Source: Dama dama
Taxonomy: Eukaryota > Chordata > Mammalia > Artiodactyla > Cervidae
Length of the DNA: 64,000 bases
Reading direction: 5' to 3'
NCBI RefSeq assembly: GCF_033118175.1
Contig: NC_083697.1
Span: 29,796,001 to 29,860,000 of the forward strand
Numbering within the stretch: position 1 is the first letter of the stretch; every line of letters begins with the position of its first letter. A program made the translations under genes and the position numbers. The notes beneath the pieces were generated by a model, which made no database searches, had not been told where the DNA came from, and saw nothing but the letters and a program-made list of their open reading frames with translations. This document shows positions 46,309 through 57,212 of the stretch, piece after piece.

Positions 46309-49300
46309 TGAGTTCAGTTGCTTAGTCGTGTCTGACTCTTTGTGACCCAATGGACTGCAGCATGTCAGGCTTCCCTGTCCATCACCAACTCCCAGAGCTT
46401 ACATAAACTTTTGTCCATTGAGTCAGTGATGTCATCCAACCATCTCATCCTCTGTCATCACCTTTTCCTACTGCCCTCAATCTTTCCCAGCATCAGGGGT
46501 TTTTCCAAGGAGTCAGTTTTTCACATCAGGTGGCCAAAGTATGGGAGCTTCAGCTTCAGCATCAGTCCTTCCAATGAATATTCAGGACTGATTTCCTTTA
46601 GGATGGACTGGTTGGATCTCCTTGCAGTCCAAGGGACTCTCAAGAGTCTTCTGCAACACCACCGTTCAAAAGCATAAATTTTTCGGCGCTCAGCTTTCTT
46701 TATGGTTGAACTCTCACATCCACTCATGGCTACAGGAAAAAATATAGCTTTGACTAGACAGACATTTGTCAGCAAAGTAATGACTCTGCTTTTTAATATG
46801 CTGTCTAGGTTGATAATAACTTTTCTTCCAAAGAGCAAGCGTCTTTTAATTTCATGGCTACAGCCACCATCTGCAGTGATTTTGGAGCCCAAATTAAAAA
46901 AAGTCTGTCACTGTTTCCATCGTTTACCCATCTATTTCCCATACAGTGATGGGACCAGATGCCATGATCTTAGTTTTCTGAATGTTGAGTTTTAAGCCAA
47001 CTTTTTCATTTGCCTCTTTCACTTTCATCAAGAGGCTCTTTAGTTCTTCTTCACTTTCTGCCATAAGAGTGGTGTTAGCTATATATCTGAGGTTATTGAT
47101 ATTTCCCCTGGTAATCTTGATTCCAGCTTGTGTTTCATCCAGCCTGGGATTTTACATGACGTTCTCTGTATATAAGTTAAATATGCAGGGTGACAATATA
47201 CAGCCTTGACATACTCCTTTCCCAATTTGGAACCAGTCTGTTGTTCCATGTCCAGTTCTAACTGTTGCTTCTTGACATGCACACAGATTTCTCAGGAGGC
47301 AGGTCAGGTGGTCTGGTATTCCCATCTCTTTCAGAATTTTCCAGAGTTTATTGTGATCCACACAGTCAAAGGCTTTGGCATAGTCAATAAAGCAGAAATA
47401 GATGTTTCTCTGGAACTCTCTTGCTTTTTGATGATTCAACTGATGTTGGCAATTTGATCTCTGGTTCTTCTGCCTTTTCTAAAACCAGCTTGAACATCTG
47501 GAAGTTCATGGTTCATGTACTGTTGAGGCCTGGCTTGGAGAATTTTGAGCATTACTTTGCTGGCATGTGAGATGAGTGCAATTGTGTGGTAGTTTGAACA
47601 TTCTTTGGCATTACCTTTCTTTGGGATTGGAATGAAAACTGACCTTTTCCAGTCCTGTGGCCTCTGCTGAGTTTTCCAAATTTGCTGGCATATTGAGTGC
47701 AGCACTTTCACAGCATCACCTTTTAGGATTTGAAATAGCTCAACTGGAATTCCATCACCTCCACTAGCTTTGTTCATAGTGATGCTTCCTAAGGCCCAGT
47801 TGGCTTTCCATTCCAGGATGTCTGACTCTAGGTGAGTGATCACATCACACCATCATGGTTATCTGGGTCATGAAGATCATTTTTGTATTTGTATATTGTT
47901 GCCACCTCTTCTTAATATCTTCTGCTTCTGTTAGGTCCATAGCATTTCTGTCATTTATTGTGCCCATCTTTGCATGAAATGTTCCCTTGGTATATCTAAT
48001 TTTCTTGAGGAGTTCTCTAGTCTGTCCCATTCTATTGTTTTCCTCTATTTCTTTGCATTGATCACTGAGGAAAGCTTTCTTATCTCTCCTGGCTATTCTT
48101 TGGAACTCTGCATTCAAATGGGTATATCTTGCCTTTTCTCCTATCTTTAGCTTCTCTTCTTTTCTCAGCTATTTGTAAGGCCTCCTCAGACAACCACTTT
48201 GCCTTTTTGCATTTCTTTTTCTTGGGATGGTCTTGATCACTGTCTCCTGTACAATATCAGAAACCTGTGCCCGTAGTTCTTCAGACATTCTGTCTATCAG
48301 ATCTAATCCCTTGAATCTGTTTGTCACTACCACTGTATAATCGTAAGGGATTTGATTTAGGTCATACCTGAAGGGTCTAGTGGTTTTCTCTACTTTCTTC
48401 AAGTCTAATTTGGCAATAAGGAGTTCATGTTATGACCCACAGTCAGCTCCTTGTCTTCTTTTTGCTGACTGTATAGAGCTTCTCCATCTTTGGCTGCAAA
48501 GAATATAATCAATCTGATTTTGGTATTGACCATCTGGTGATGGTCATGTGTAGAGTCTTCTCTTGTGTTGTTGGAAGAGGGTATTTGCTATGACCAGTGC
48601 GTTCTCTTGACAAAACTGTTAGCCTTTGACCTGCTTCATTTTGTACTCTAAGGCCACATTTGTCTGTTACTCTTGGTATCTCTTGACTTCCTACTTTTGC
48701 ATTCCAGTCCTCTATAATGAAAAGGACATCTTCTTTGGGTGTTAGTTCTAGAAGGTCTTGTAGGTCTTCATAGAACCATTCAACTTCAACTTCTTCAGCA
48801 TTCCTGGTTGCAGCATAGGCTTGGATTACTGTGATATTGAAAGGTTTGCCTTGGAAACGAACAGAGATCATTCTATTGTTTTTGAGATTGCATCCAGGTA
48901 CTGCATTTTGGACTCTTTTGTCAACTATGAGGGTTACTCCATTTCTTCAAAGGGATCCTTGCCCACAGTGGTAGATATAATGGTCATCTGAGTTAAATTC
49001 ACCCATTCCAGTCCATTTTAGTTCACTGATTCCTAAACTGTCAATGTTCACTCTTGCCATCTCCTGTTTGACCAGTTCCAATTTACATTTATTCATGGAC
49101 CTAACATTCCAAGTTCCTATGCAATATTGTTCTTTACAGCATTGGACTTTACTTCCATCACCCGTCGCATCCACAACTGGATGTTATTTTTTTCTTTAGC
49201 TCTCTCTTCATTCTTTCTGGAGTTATTTCTCGACTGATCTCCAGTAGCATATTGGGCACCTACCAACCTGGGAAGTTCATCTTTCAGTGTCCTATCATTT

Positions 49301-50364
49301 TGCCTTTTCTTACTGTTCATGGGTTTCTCAAGGCAAGAATACTGAAGTGGTCTTCTATTTCCTTCTCCAGTGAACCAGGTTTTGTCAGTACTGTTCACGA
49401 TGGCCAGTCCGTCTTGAGTGGCCCTACATGGCATGGTTCATAGTTTCATTGAGTTAGACAACACTGTGATCCATGTGATCACATTGGTTAGTTTTCTTCT
49501 GTGGTTGTGGTTTTCATTCTGTCTGCCTTCTTCTGGAGAAGGATAAGAGGCTTGTGGAGGCTTCCTGATGGGAGAGACTGACTGACGGGGAAACTGGATA
49601 TTGTTCTGATGGGCGGGGCTATGTTCAGTAAATCTTTTATCCAATTTTCTGTTGATGGGTGAGGCTGTGTTCTGTTCCTGTTGTTTGACCTGAGGCCAAA
49701 CTATGGTGGAGGTGATGAAGATAATGGTGACCTCTCGAAAAGGTCCCTTGCTCCCACTGTGGCCCTCAGTGCCCCCAACCCTGCAGCAAGCCACTGCTGA
49801 CCCACACCTCCACCTAGACTCCTGACACTCACAGGCAAGTCTGCTTTAGTCTCTTGTGGGGTCACTGCTCCTTTCTCTTGGGTCCTGGTATGCATAAGGT
49901 TTTGTTTGTGCCCTCCAAGAGTCTGTTTCCCCAGTTTTGTGTAAGTTTTGGTGGCTCTATGGTGGGGTTAATGGTGACCTCCTCCAAGAGGGCTTATGCC
50001 ATACCCAGGTCTGCTGCACCCAGAGCCTCTCCCGCTGTGGAAGGCCACTGCTGACCTGTACCTCCACAGGAGACATTCAAACACTCAACGGCAGGTCTGG
50101 CTCAGTCTCTGTGGGATCTCCTGTTGTGCACAAGGTTTTGTTTGAGCTGAGTGTTTCTGGCGGGCATGGGGTTTGATTCTAAACATGATTTTGCCCCTCC
50201 TACCATCTTCCTGGGGCTTCTACTTTGCCCTTGGATGTAGGGTATCTTCTTTTGGTCAGATCCAACAGTCTTCTGTTGATGGTTGTTCAGAAGCAAGTTG
50301 TAAATTTGGAGGACTTCCAGGAGAAGATGAGCGCACGTCCATCTACTCTGCCATCTTGTTGTGG
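46309..50364 (-). mobile_element. Apparently full-length BovB LINE (4.06 kb) with 10-bp TSD
   Basis: The element lies between identical copies of TTCCTCTAAG (46299-46308 and 50365-50374), so both ends are defined by its own insertion. The sense 5' end (right) begins CCACAACAAGATGGCAGAGT; the 3' end (left) is the shared Bov tail. It sits in an old L1M whose sequence continues directly across the site. At 4.06 kb it extends at least 0.3 kb further 5' than the copy at 13634. Frames are broken by several shifts. Confidence 0.95.
46440..49180 (-). pseudogene. BovB endonuclease-reverse transcriptase, frameshifted
   Basis: Minus-strand pieces in order: endonuclease start (49174-48947, IGTWNVRSMNKCKLELVKQE and LGISELKWTGMGEFNSDDHY), endonuclease middle (48871-48509, NITVIQAYAATRNAEEVEVE and EDVLFIIEDWNAKVG), linker (48117-47845), RT fingers (47843-47436, SGGDGIPVELFQILKGDAV and RPQDWKRSVFIPIPKKG), RT palm (47439-47152, NIYFCFIDYAKAFDCVDHNK and GVCQGCILSPCIFNLYTENV) and the C-terminal part (46892-46521, MGSKITADGGCSHEIKRRLL). 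In the middle IEDWNAKVG has E where related copies have G before D. At least five frame changes separate the pieces. Confidence 0.9.
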
Positions 50365-50374
50365 TTCCTCTAAG
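50365..50374 (+). repeat. TSD of BovB, right
   Basis: TTCCTCTAAG, followed by GACAGGAACAAAACAAAG, which continues the L1M. Confidence 0.92.
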
Positions 50375-50415
50375 GACAGGAACAAAACAAAGATGCTAGC
50401 CTTATATCACTTGAC
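50375..50415 (+). mobile_element. Old L1M ORF2 fragment, right of the BovB
   Basis: GACAGGAACAAAACAAAGAT resumes the L1M right where it broke at 46308 (the region of the RT box GTRQGCP). Confidence 0.8.
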
Positions 50416-50439
50416 ATCTGACATTATTGTTTTTCCTAT

Positions 50440-51150
50440 TTTTTGAGCTAAGTATAAATGGAATCATGCAATATGCATTATTTTGTGTGTGGTTACTTTT
50501 GAGAGATTTATCAATGTCTTATATATCTTCAGTTTCATTCACTTTTATTGCTGACTATTATCCACTGTAGAAATATTTATTCTCTGCACTTTGGTCACTT
50601 CAGTTCAGTTGTTCAGTCATGTCTGACTCTTTGCGAACCCATGGACCGTAGCACGACTGGCTTCCCTGTACTCACCAACTCCCAGAGCTTGCTCAAACTC
50701 ATGTCCATCAAGTCAGTCATACCATCCAACCATCTCATCCTCTGTCATCCCCTTCTCCTCCTGCCTTCAATCTTTCCCAGCATCAGGGTCTTTTCCAATG
50801 AGTCAGTTCTTGACATCAGGTGGCCAAAGTATTGCAGCTTCAGCTTTAGTTTTACCATTTTTATTATTGTTTCACTCTTTGTTTTACTGTTGATGTATAC
50901 TAGGTATGTTACCAGTTTGAGACTCTTACAACACTACTATGAATATTATGCATATATCTCCTTGTATATACATGTGTATTCATTTGCCTTCGGTATATAT
51001 ACCTGAGAATTCAATTGTCAATTGTATGGTATGCAAATTTGGTAGATAACGTCAAGGTGCTTTCCAAAGAGGAAAATCCAATTTATGCATACACCAGTAA
51101 TATTTCCAATACAGAGTATTATTTGCCTTTTAAATTCTAACACTTAAGAA
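50440..51150 (-). mobile_element. Old L1M fragment, minus strand, split by a BovB tail
   Basis: On the plus strand, AAATGGAATCATGCAATATG, GACTATTATCCACTGTAGAA and, after the BovB piece, ACACTACTATGAATATTATG, TATACCTGAGAATTCAATTG and TGCTTTCCAAAGAGG follow the inverse of the L1M ORF2 3' region in order. Confidence 0.75.
50598..50849 (-). mobile_element. BovB LINE 3' terminal fragment
   Basis: CTTCAGTTCAGTTGTTCAGT tail at the left, then CTTCTCCTCCTGCCTTCAAT and CATCAGGTGGCCAAAGTATT. A 250-bp 5'-truncated insertion inside the old L1M. Confidence 0.92.
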
Positions 51151-51785
51151 AATCCATAGAAATGGAACATATGTTCTGTAACACCTTATATCAAGAAACT
51201 TGGCAAAATTCACTTATTAATTCTAGTAATTTATCTATATTGTTTTTGAATTGTTATATACACAATCATACCATGACTTTAGGGCTACCATTTGGAGAAG
51301 AAAAGAAGTATCAGTCCCGGGAACGGTCAAGGCAGAAGTCCAAATATTTATCCCTACTACCCACCAGGGAGCAGACAAGAGAAAAATGATCCCTTTCTGG
51401 GAACAGCCTCACTTAGTGGCCAAACTCTTTTACTAAGGGGTGTAGACTAAGCGGAGGTGAGAATAGTTAGAAAACCTTTTGCAACAAATTTTGAAAAGGT
51501 CTTTCCAAGACAGTAAAACAAGATGCTTGTGTATGGTAGGGAGTATGGAAGACCTATCAGATATTTTGACGATTGGGCCATTGCTGAGTGGCTTCTGCAA
51601 TAAAAGCATACCACTGTCAAGATGTAAATGGTATAGATTTGTTTCATAGGCCACAATGGCTTGAATGGTAATCTGAAAAAAAAGTGTCAACAGTAGTGAA
51701 GCATGACTAATAGTCCAAGAGTGGGCAAAGGTGTGATATAGCCAGTCTGTTAGTAATGCTCATGTTCAAGATCCCATTAACATTC
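51151..51785. other. No gene seen
   Basis: Unique-looking sequence between old L1 fragments. Confidence 0.4.
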
Positions 51786-52137
51786 CTCCCTAAAAAACAA
51801 GTGGATCAACTTTGGGCAAATCTTTTTCAAGGAAATAAAATAATTGTCAACCTAGAATTCTATAACCAGCAAAGATACTTTTTAAGGTTGTTGATGATGA
51901 TGATGATGACATGAAAACACTTTTGAAGGGAAATTCTTAAAGATATATTTCAAACAAAAGGAAAGCATGCCTGAAAGGAAAGTTTGGAATTCAAAAAAGA
52001 AAAAGAGGCGAGAAGCACAAATATTATTGGATATTCAGAGGAAGATAATAATTACATACTTTACAGGCATAAAAAAATATTATCTTTATAAACAAATATA
52101 AATAAAGAAAAATATTATCTTTATTAAAGATAATAAA
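51786..52137 (+). mobile_element. Old L1M ORF1 3' fragment
   Basis: TCAACCTAGAATTCTATAAC then CCAGCAAAGATACTTTTTAA and TATATTTCAAACAAAAGGAA match the end of L1M ORF1 (encoding LEFYTQQRY-like text). A short GATGAT run lies at 51893-51908. Confidence 0.75.
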
Positions 52138-53130
52138 AGAATATTATGAGCACCTTTATAGTAATAGGTACAATTTAAATAGATAAATTCCTAGAAAATT
52201 TAAATGAACTGAGTAAAGATCAGATAAATTCTTTCATTGCCTTATAATATTGATATTGGTTAAAGAAATTGAGTCAATCATTGAAAACCTTCCCCCAAAG
52301 AGACCTCCAAACCCTAGATATTCATCAATGAATTCTACAGACATTCAAGGGAAAACTAACTCCTGCTTTAATCATAGGGGATTCTATGAAATAGTTTGTG
52401 AATATCCTACAAAATTATGTCACAAACATAAAGAAAATCTTGAGAAACTCTTCTAGAGTAACAATACAAATGGGAAACAACAACTAAATGCAATTCATGA
52501 TGCTGGAGTAAATCCTTAACAAGAGAGAAAATATATGTATATGTACCTTATAAAGGACAATATTGGAATAATTGGCTAAATTTGATTATGAACTAATCAG
52601 ACAATATATTTTAAATATGTTAATTTTCCTAATTTTTCTGACTATACTCAAATGATATAACAAAGCAGTCTTCCCAGGTATCTCGGTGGTTAAGAGTGGT
52701 TAAAAATCTGACTGCCAATGCAGGAGACATGAGTTCAATCCCTGAGTTGGAACGATCCCCTGGAGGAGGAAATGGCAACCTGTTCCAGTATTCTTGCCTG
52801 GAAAATTCCATGGACAGAGGAGCCTGGTGGGTTACAGTCCATGGGGATCACAAAGAGTTGGACACAACTGAATGACTGAGCACACGGGCATGATATAACA
52901 AAGTGATCTTCTTATGTAACATGTGGTGCAATTTTTCGGACTAAAAGGTCATGATATATGCAACCTATTCTCAAGTATTTTAGAAAAAAATAGAGAATGA
53001 TAATGTTACTGTGGCAACATTTTAACAATGAGTGAAACTAAACCTAGGTGAAGCATATACAAGATTTTTTTTGTTCTATCATTGTAATTTTTATGGAAGC
53101 CTAGATTTATTTCAAAATAAGATGCTTTTA
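52138..53130 (+). mobile_element. Old L1M ORF2 piece and 3'UTR, split by a SINE
   Basis: 52138-52400 follows ORF2 before the RT core (TATTATGAGCACCTTTATAG, AAAACCTTCCCCCAAAGAGA, ATTCATCAATGAATTCTACA). From about 52465 it follows an L1M 3'UTR (ACAACTAAATGCAATTCATG, AAGGACAATATTGGAATAAT), and after the SINE AGGTCATGATATATGCAACC and GAGAATGATAATGTTACTGT to TTTCAAAATAAGATG. A large internal deletion joined the two parts. Confidence 0.8.
52667..52889 (+). mobile_element. Bov-tA SINE with 14-bp TSD
   Basis: CAGTCTTCCCAGGTATCTCG head, then a short TTAAGAGTGG duplication, box B GAGTTCAATCCC and the BovB-like half. Direct repeats ATGATATAACAAAG at 52653-52666 and 52890-52903 are perfect. The target is the old L1M 3'UTR. 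Confidence 0.96.
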
Positions 53131-53250
53131 ATAAAGAGTTCCAATTTTGTCATCTGAAAGACAAAGAAGACTTAATACTCTCCCAGTATTAGTGGGAGAG
53201 TTAGTGAGCATCAATCCATATCTTAATGTGCATAATGACAGTCTCAAAAT

Positions 53251-53469
53251 GTGTGCTCAGTCGTTTGGGTCACGTCCAACTCTTTGTGACCCCATGGGCC
53301 AGAGCCCACCAGGTTCCTCTGTCCATGGATTCTCCAGGCAAGACTACTGGAGTGGGTTGCCATGCTCTTCTCCAGGGGATCTTCCCAACCCAAGGATCGA
53401 ACCTGTGTCTGTTGTGTCTCCTGCATTGCAGGTAGGTTCTTTACCTATTGAGCCACCTGGGAAGCCCAT
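53251..53469 (-). mobile_element. Bov-tA SINE, minus strand, with 11-bp TSD
   Basis: Tail GTGTGCTCAGTCGTTTGGGT at the left, head inverse GAGCCACCTGGGAAGCCC at the right. Flanks AGTCTCAAAAT (53240-53250) and AGTCACAAAAT (53470-53480) differ by one base. A duplicated TGTGTCTGTTGTGTCTCC patch lies inside. Confidence 0.94.
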
Positions 53470-53484
53470 AGTCACAAAATAGCA

Positions 53485-54380
53485 GGAACAAAAAGGAAAA
53501 TGACAGGCCAATGTATGAATGTGAATGGACAAATTTCCAATCGAAATACATAGCAAATTGAATCCAGAAACATAGAAATGGATACTGCATCATGAATAAA
53601 TTTCACATATCCCATGAATCAGGGGTGAAGATTTGAAAATCAATTAATGTAATCCACCATACAAACACAGAGATAGAAAAAAATCAAATTATGGTATCAT
53701 TAAATGACAAAAGAGATAAGGTTAAATATTGTTTTATGAAATAAATTCTAGCTAGCTAAGAATAAAGTACAATTTTCTTAAATCTACAACAATCAATATA
53801 GTTATTAGGAGCAAAATATGGATGCCTCTATCACGACTTCTGTATAATAGGCAAGTAATGTTGGCCTACATATGATCACCACAGACCACCACATAATAAG
53901 AGAAATAAAGGTTTAAGGATTTGAAAGAAAGGCAACACTGTCATTATTTGCAAATAATATGACTACATATTTTTAAATCTTCAAAATAATCTGTATCATT
54001 GTTATTATTAGGATTACTAACAGTTTACCAAGTTTTAAGATAGAAAATTAATATATATCAATTTGCATTTCTGTACCAGCAACAAGCAATTAGAAAATGA
54101 GGTTAAAATATAACATTTTCCACTACATTAAAACATATTCAGTATACAGAAAGTATAATATAAAGAATGAACCCTACTGTAAACTATGGACTTCTGGTAA
54201 TAATGATCTATCAATATAGGTTCATCAATTATAAATCTCACTCTGTTGGGGGATGTTGATAATGGGGAAAGCTCTGTAAGTGTTTAGGCAGGAAACAGAT
54301 GGAAAATCTCTGTACTCTCTGCTCAATTTTTCTGTGAATCTAAAACTGCTCTAAAAATTAAAGTCTATTGATTTTAAGTG
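53485..54380 (+). mobile_element. Old L1M ORF2 RT region joined to a 3'UTR
   Basis: 53495-54130 follows the RT region in order: AATCAATTAATGTAATCCAC, GTCATTATTTGCAAATAATA (at the place of the catalytic FADD, now destroyed) and GCATTTCTGTACCAGCAACA. From about 54160, GAATGAACCCTACTGTAAAC, TATGGACTTCTGGTAATAAT and AAAACTGCTCTAAAAATTAA match an L1M 3'UTR end, so this piece is internally deleted or made of two copies. Confidence 0.8.
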
Positions 54381-54449
54381 CAGTATTTAAAAATAAATCT
54401 AGTAAGAGAAATACAAAACCTCTACAGAGAAACTTTATTGAGGAATATT
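54381..54449 (+). mobile_element. Old L1M ORF2 fragment, left of the BovB tail
   Basis: AAAATAAATCTAGTAAGAGA and AATACAAAACCTCTACAGAG belong to ORF2 after the RT core. The same L1M seems to go on at 55215. Confidence 0.65.
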
Positions 54450-55202
54450 CAGTTCAGTTCAGTTCAGTCGCTCAGTCGTGTCCAACTCTTTGCGACCCCA
54501 TGAATCGCAGCATGCCAGGCCTCCCTGTTCATCACAAACTCCTGGAGTTTACTCAAACTCATGCCCGTTGAGTCAGTGATGCCATCCAGTCATCTCATCC
54601 TCTGTCGTCCCCTTCTCCTCCTGCCCCCAATCCCTCCCAGCATCAGGGTCTTTTCCAATGAGTCAACTCTTTGCATCAGGTGGCCAAAGTATTGGAGTTT
54701 CAGCTTCAGTATCAGTCCTTCCAGTGAACACCCAGGACTGATCTCCTTCAGGATGGACTGGCTGGATCTCCTTGTAGTCCAAGGGACTCTCAAGAGTCTT
54801 CTCCAACACCACAGTTCAAAAGCATCAATTTTTCGGCACTCAGCTTTCTTCACAGTCCAACTCTCAGGTCCATACATGACCACTGGAAAAACCATAGCCT
54901 TGACCAGACAGACCTTTTTTGGCAAAGTAATGTCTCTGCTTTTTAATATGCTATCTAGGTTGTTCATAACTTTCCTTCCAAGGAGTAAGCGTCTTTTAAT
55001 TTCATGGCTGCAGTCACCATCTGCAGTGATTTTGGAGCCCAAAAAAATAAAGTCTGACACTGTTTCTACTGTCTCCCCATCTATTTCCCATGAGGTGATG
55101 GGACCAGATGCCATGATCTTAGTTTTCTGAATGTTGAGCTTTAGGCCAACTTTTTCACTCTCCTCTTTCACTTTCATCAAGAGGCTTTTTAGTTCCTCTT
55201 AT
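54450..55202 (-). mobile_element. 5'-truncated BovB LINE with 12-bp TSD
   Basis: Runs on the minus strand from the end of the RT domain to the BovB tail (CAGTTCAGTTCAGTTCAGTC at the left). Direct repeat TTGAGGAATATT at 54438-54449 and 55203-55214. It has the longest clean frame of all BovB tails here. Confidence 0.95.
54590..55180 (-). pseudogene. BovB reverse transcriptase C-terminal part, open frame
   Basis: A 196-residue frame: VGLKLNIQKTKIMASGPITS, FIFLGSKITADGDCSHEIKR, NLDSILKSRDITLPKKVCL, FELWCWRRLLRVPWTTRRSS and GLILKLKLQYFGHLMQRVDS. It lacks all catalytic RT boxes, which lie upstream of the truncation point. The frame stops at GRQRMR because of a TGA where related copies read TGG. 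The first methionine is internal to the original protein. Confidence 0.92.
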
Positions 55203-55214
55203 TTGAGGAATATT

Positions 55215-56130
55215 AGAAGAGCCCAAATAAGTGGAGACATACTATAAACACAAGTTGGCAGACTTAATATAAAGTTGTTAAATACATTCAAATTGGTCTA
55301 TAGATTGAATACAACCCAAATCTAAACCCCAAGCCTCAAACTCCACCCTTCATTCCCACTCTAGAATTTAGTGAGCAGATTCTAGAATGTACATGAAGTG
55401 ATACAAAGGACAGGAATAACTTAGGCATCCATGAAGAAGAAACATCTGGGAGAATTTGCTTTACTAGACATCAAGAAATAAATTCAAAGAGGTGAAAACA
55501 GTTTCAGATTGGAACAAGGGCCATTATTGAATAGACTGAAAGACCATTAAAGAGAGCCAAGGATAAGTACACAAATGAATGCTTAACTAGACAGTTCAGC
55601 AGGGAAGAATGGTAAACAGAATTGTGACAATTTGGTACCTGGAAGCACAGTTGAAGGCACACCTTCACCAATACAACTATCCATCCTAAGTAGATGAAAG
55701 ACAAATACAAAAGAACAAATGAAAAAAAAAAAATGAACAAAATGTTAATAAGAAAATCTAGTTTCATGACTTCACAGTAGAGAAGGATTTCTTAAACAAT
55801 CATAAAGGAAATAATCATAAAAGAGAAAGATTTTTAATTTAAATTAAATTAAAATTAAAAAACTTTGTTCTTCAAAGAGACCTAAAAAGATAAAACTCTA
55901 TCAGACATAAATAGGGAGAAAATATGTACAACACATACAACCTACAATTATTTGTATCTGAAAGCTCAGTAAGGAAAGAAGCATCTAACAGGTAAATGAG
56001 AAAAGAATATGAGCCAGCACTCACAAGAAAGAAAGTCTAAATTGCTAAAGAATGCAAATATGCTCAATTTCATTGCTAATAGAAAATGCAAATTAAAACA
56101 ACATAGTAACATTTCAGATTTCAAAATAAC
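55215..56130 (+). mobile_element. Old L1M ORF2 C-terminal region
   Basis: GGTCTATAGATTGAATACAA, TTTGCTTTACTAGACATCAA, GGATTTCTTAAACAATCATA, CTTTGTTCTTCAAAGAGACC and ATAGAAAATGCAAATTAAAA follow L1 ORF2 in order up to just before the zinc-knuckle part. Decayed. Confidence 0.8.
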
Positions 56131-56888
56131 ACACACAAATGTATAATATTTATCTGAATTTTCAGAATATGTGTGTACATATCACATACTTTATTATTAT
56201 TATTATACCTATCACAGATCTCAGAGCAGCAAAAATTATCCAGTCATGCAATATATGTGCTATAAGAAATGCACCAATTATTTGTACAATTATTGTTTGG
56301 ACCCCTTTAGATATAAGGGACTCAAGGAAATCCACTCAATCTTTGAATAACTTAGAAAGATGTTTCTTTTCCTTGTTTTGTTGTGATTTATTTGCTTCAC
56401 TTTGATCTAATATTTATCTCCCCATTGTTTTCCTCACTTATATTTTGTTCTAGCCTTAGTCAAATCATTTTTTATCTGACACAAAAGACTATAAACTAAA
56501 AGAATCCAGTAAAAACAAAGGTTAACTTAGGTAGTCGGCTCCTACTAGATGTCACGAGCAGAGAATGGATTATCACTTTTTATGGTATGGTGAAAAGTCA
56601 CAAGTGTTAAGTGACTTCCCAAGACACTCCAATGATTTCATTTCACATAAGTCAAGCAACAGCCAAAGTTTCTTACACCATTTCCTTGGGAAAACATATC
56701 CCTTGAACATATTCCTCCTTCTGTGTGCCTCCTGTAACTACGCTGGCAGCTCAACGGGATTTTACCAAAATGGCAGCTGTTGCTTGTTGGGCAGGAACAG
56801 GGGAGCTCTGATGCCCAAAGACCATGATACTCTTTCTAGTCAAGGACTTGCCCAATCTTCATACATATGAAAGAGCGGTTACTCTAAG
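56131..56888. other. No gene seen
   Basis: A 101-residue frame (56565-56870, plus) has no recognisable domain and I do not treat it as a gene. A TTATTATTATTATTAT patch lies at about 56190-56205. Confidence 0.4.
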
Positions 56889-56896
56889 CCTTAGAG

Positions 56897-57204
56897 CTGT
56901 GCTGTCCAACATGGAGCCACTAGCCACATATGGCTATTAAGCAATTGAATTGTGGCTAGTAAAAAGTGACATATGCTGGATGCATAGAATACATACTAAA
57001 CCTCAGACTAAACACACAAAAAAGAGTGCAAAAGAGCTCATTAATAATTTTTATAATGATTACACATGAAAAATGACAATAGTGTGGATAACTAGGTTAA
57101 GTAAAATATAAAAATTAATTGTATGTTTCTTTTTATTTTTTAATGGAGCCAGTGGAAAATTTTCAATCACACATGTAAACTCATATTTCTATTGGGCAGC
57201 ACAG
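56897..57204 (+). mobile_element. hAT-Charlie DNA transposon (MER33-like) with 8-bp TSD
   Basis: The left end CTGTGCTGTCC and right end GGGCAGCACAG are inverted repeats; CCTTAGAG flanks both (56889-56896, 57205-57212). An 8-bp TSD is the mark of hAT transposition. Inside, AGCCACTAGCCACATATGGC and CTCATTAATAATTTTTATAA match a common mammalian non-autonomous family; the name MER33 is from memory. It has no coding capacity. Confidence 0.93.
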
Positions 57205-57212
57205 CCTTAGAG

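Noticed and set aside
56565..56870. 101-residue plus-strand frame with several cysteines
   Set aside because: No spacing that matches a zinc-binding or secreted fold, no splice context, no recognised homologue.
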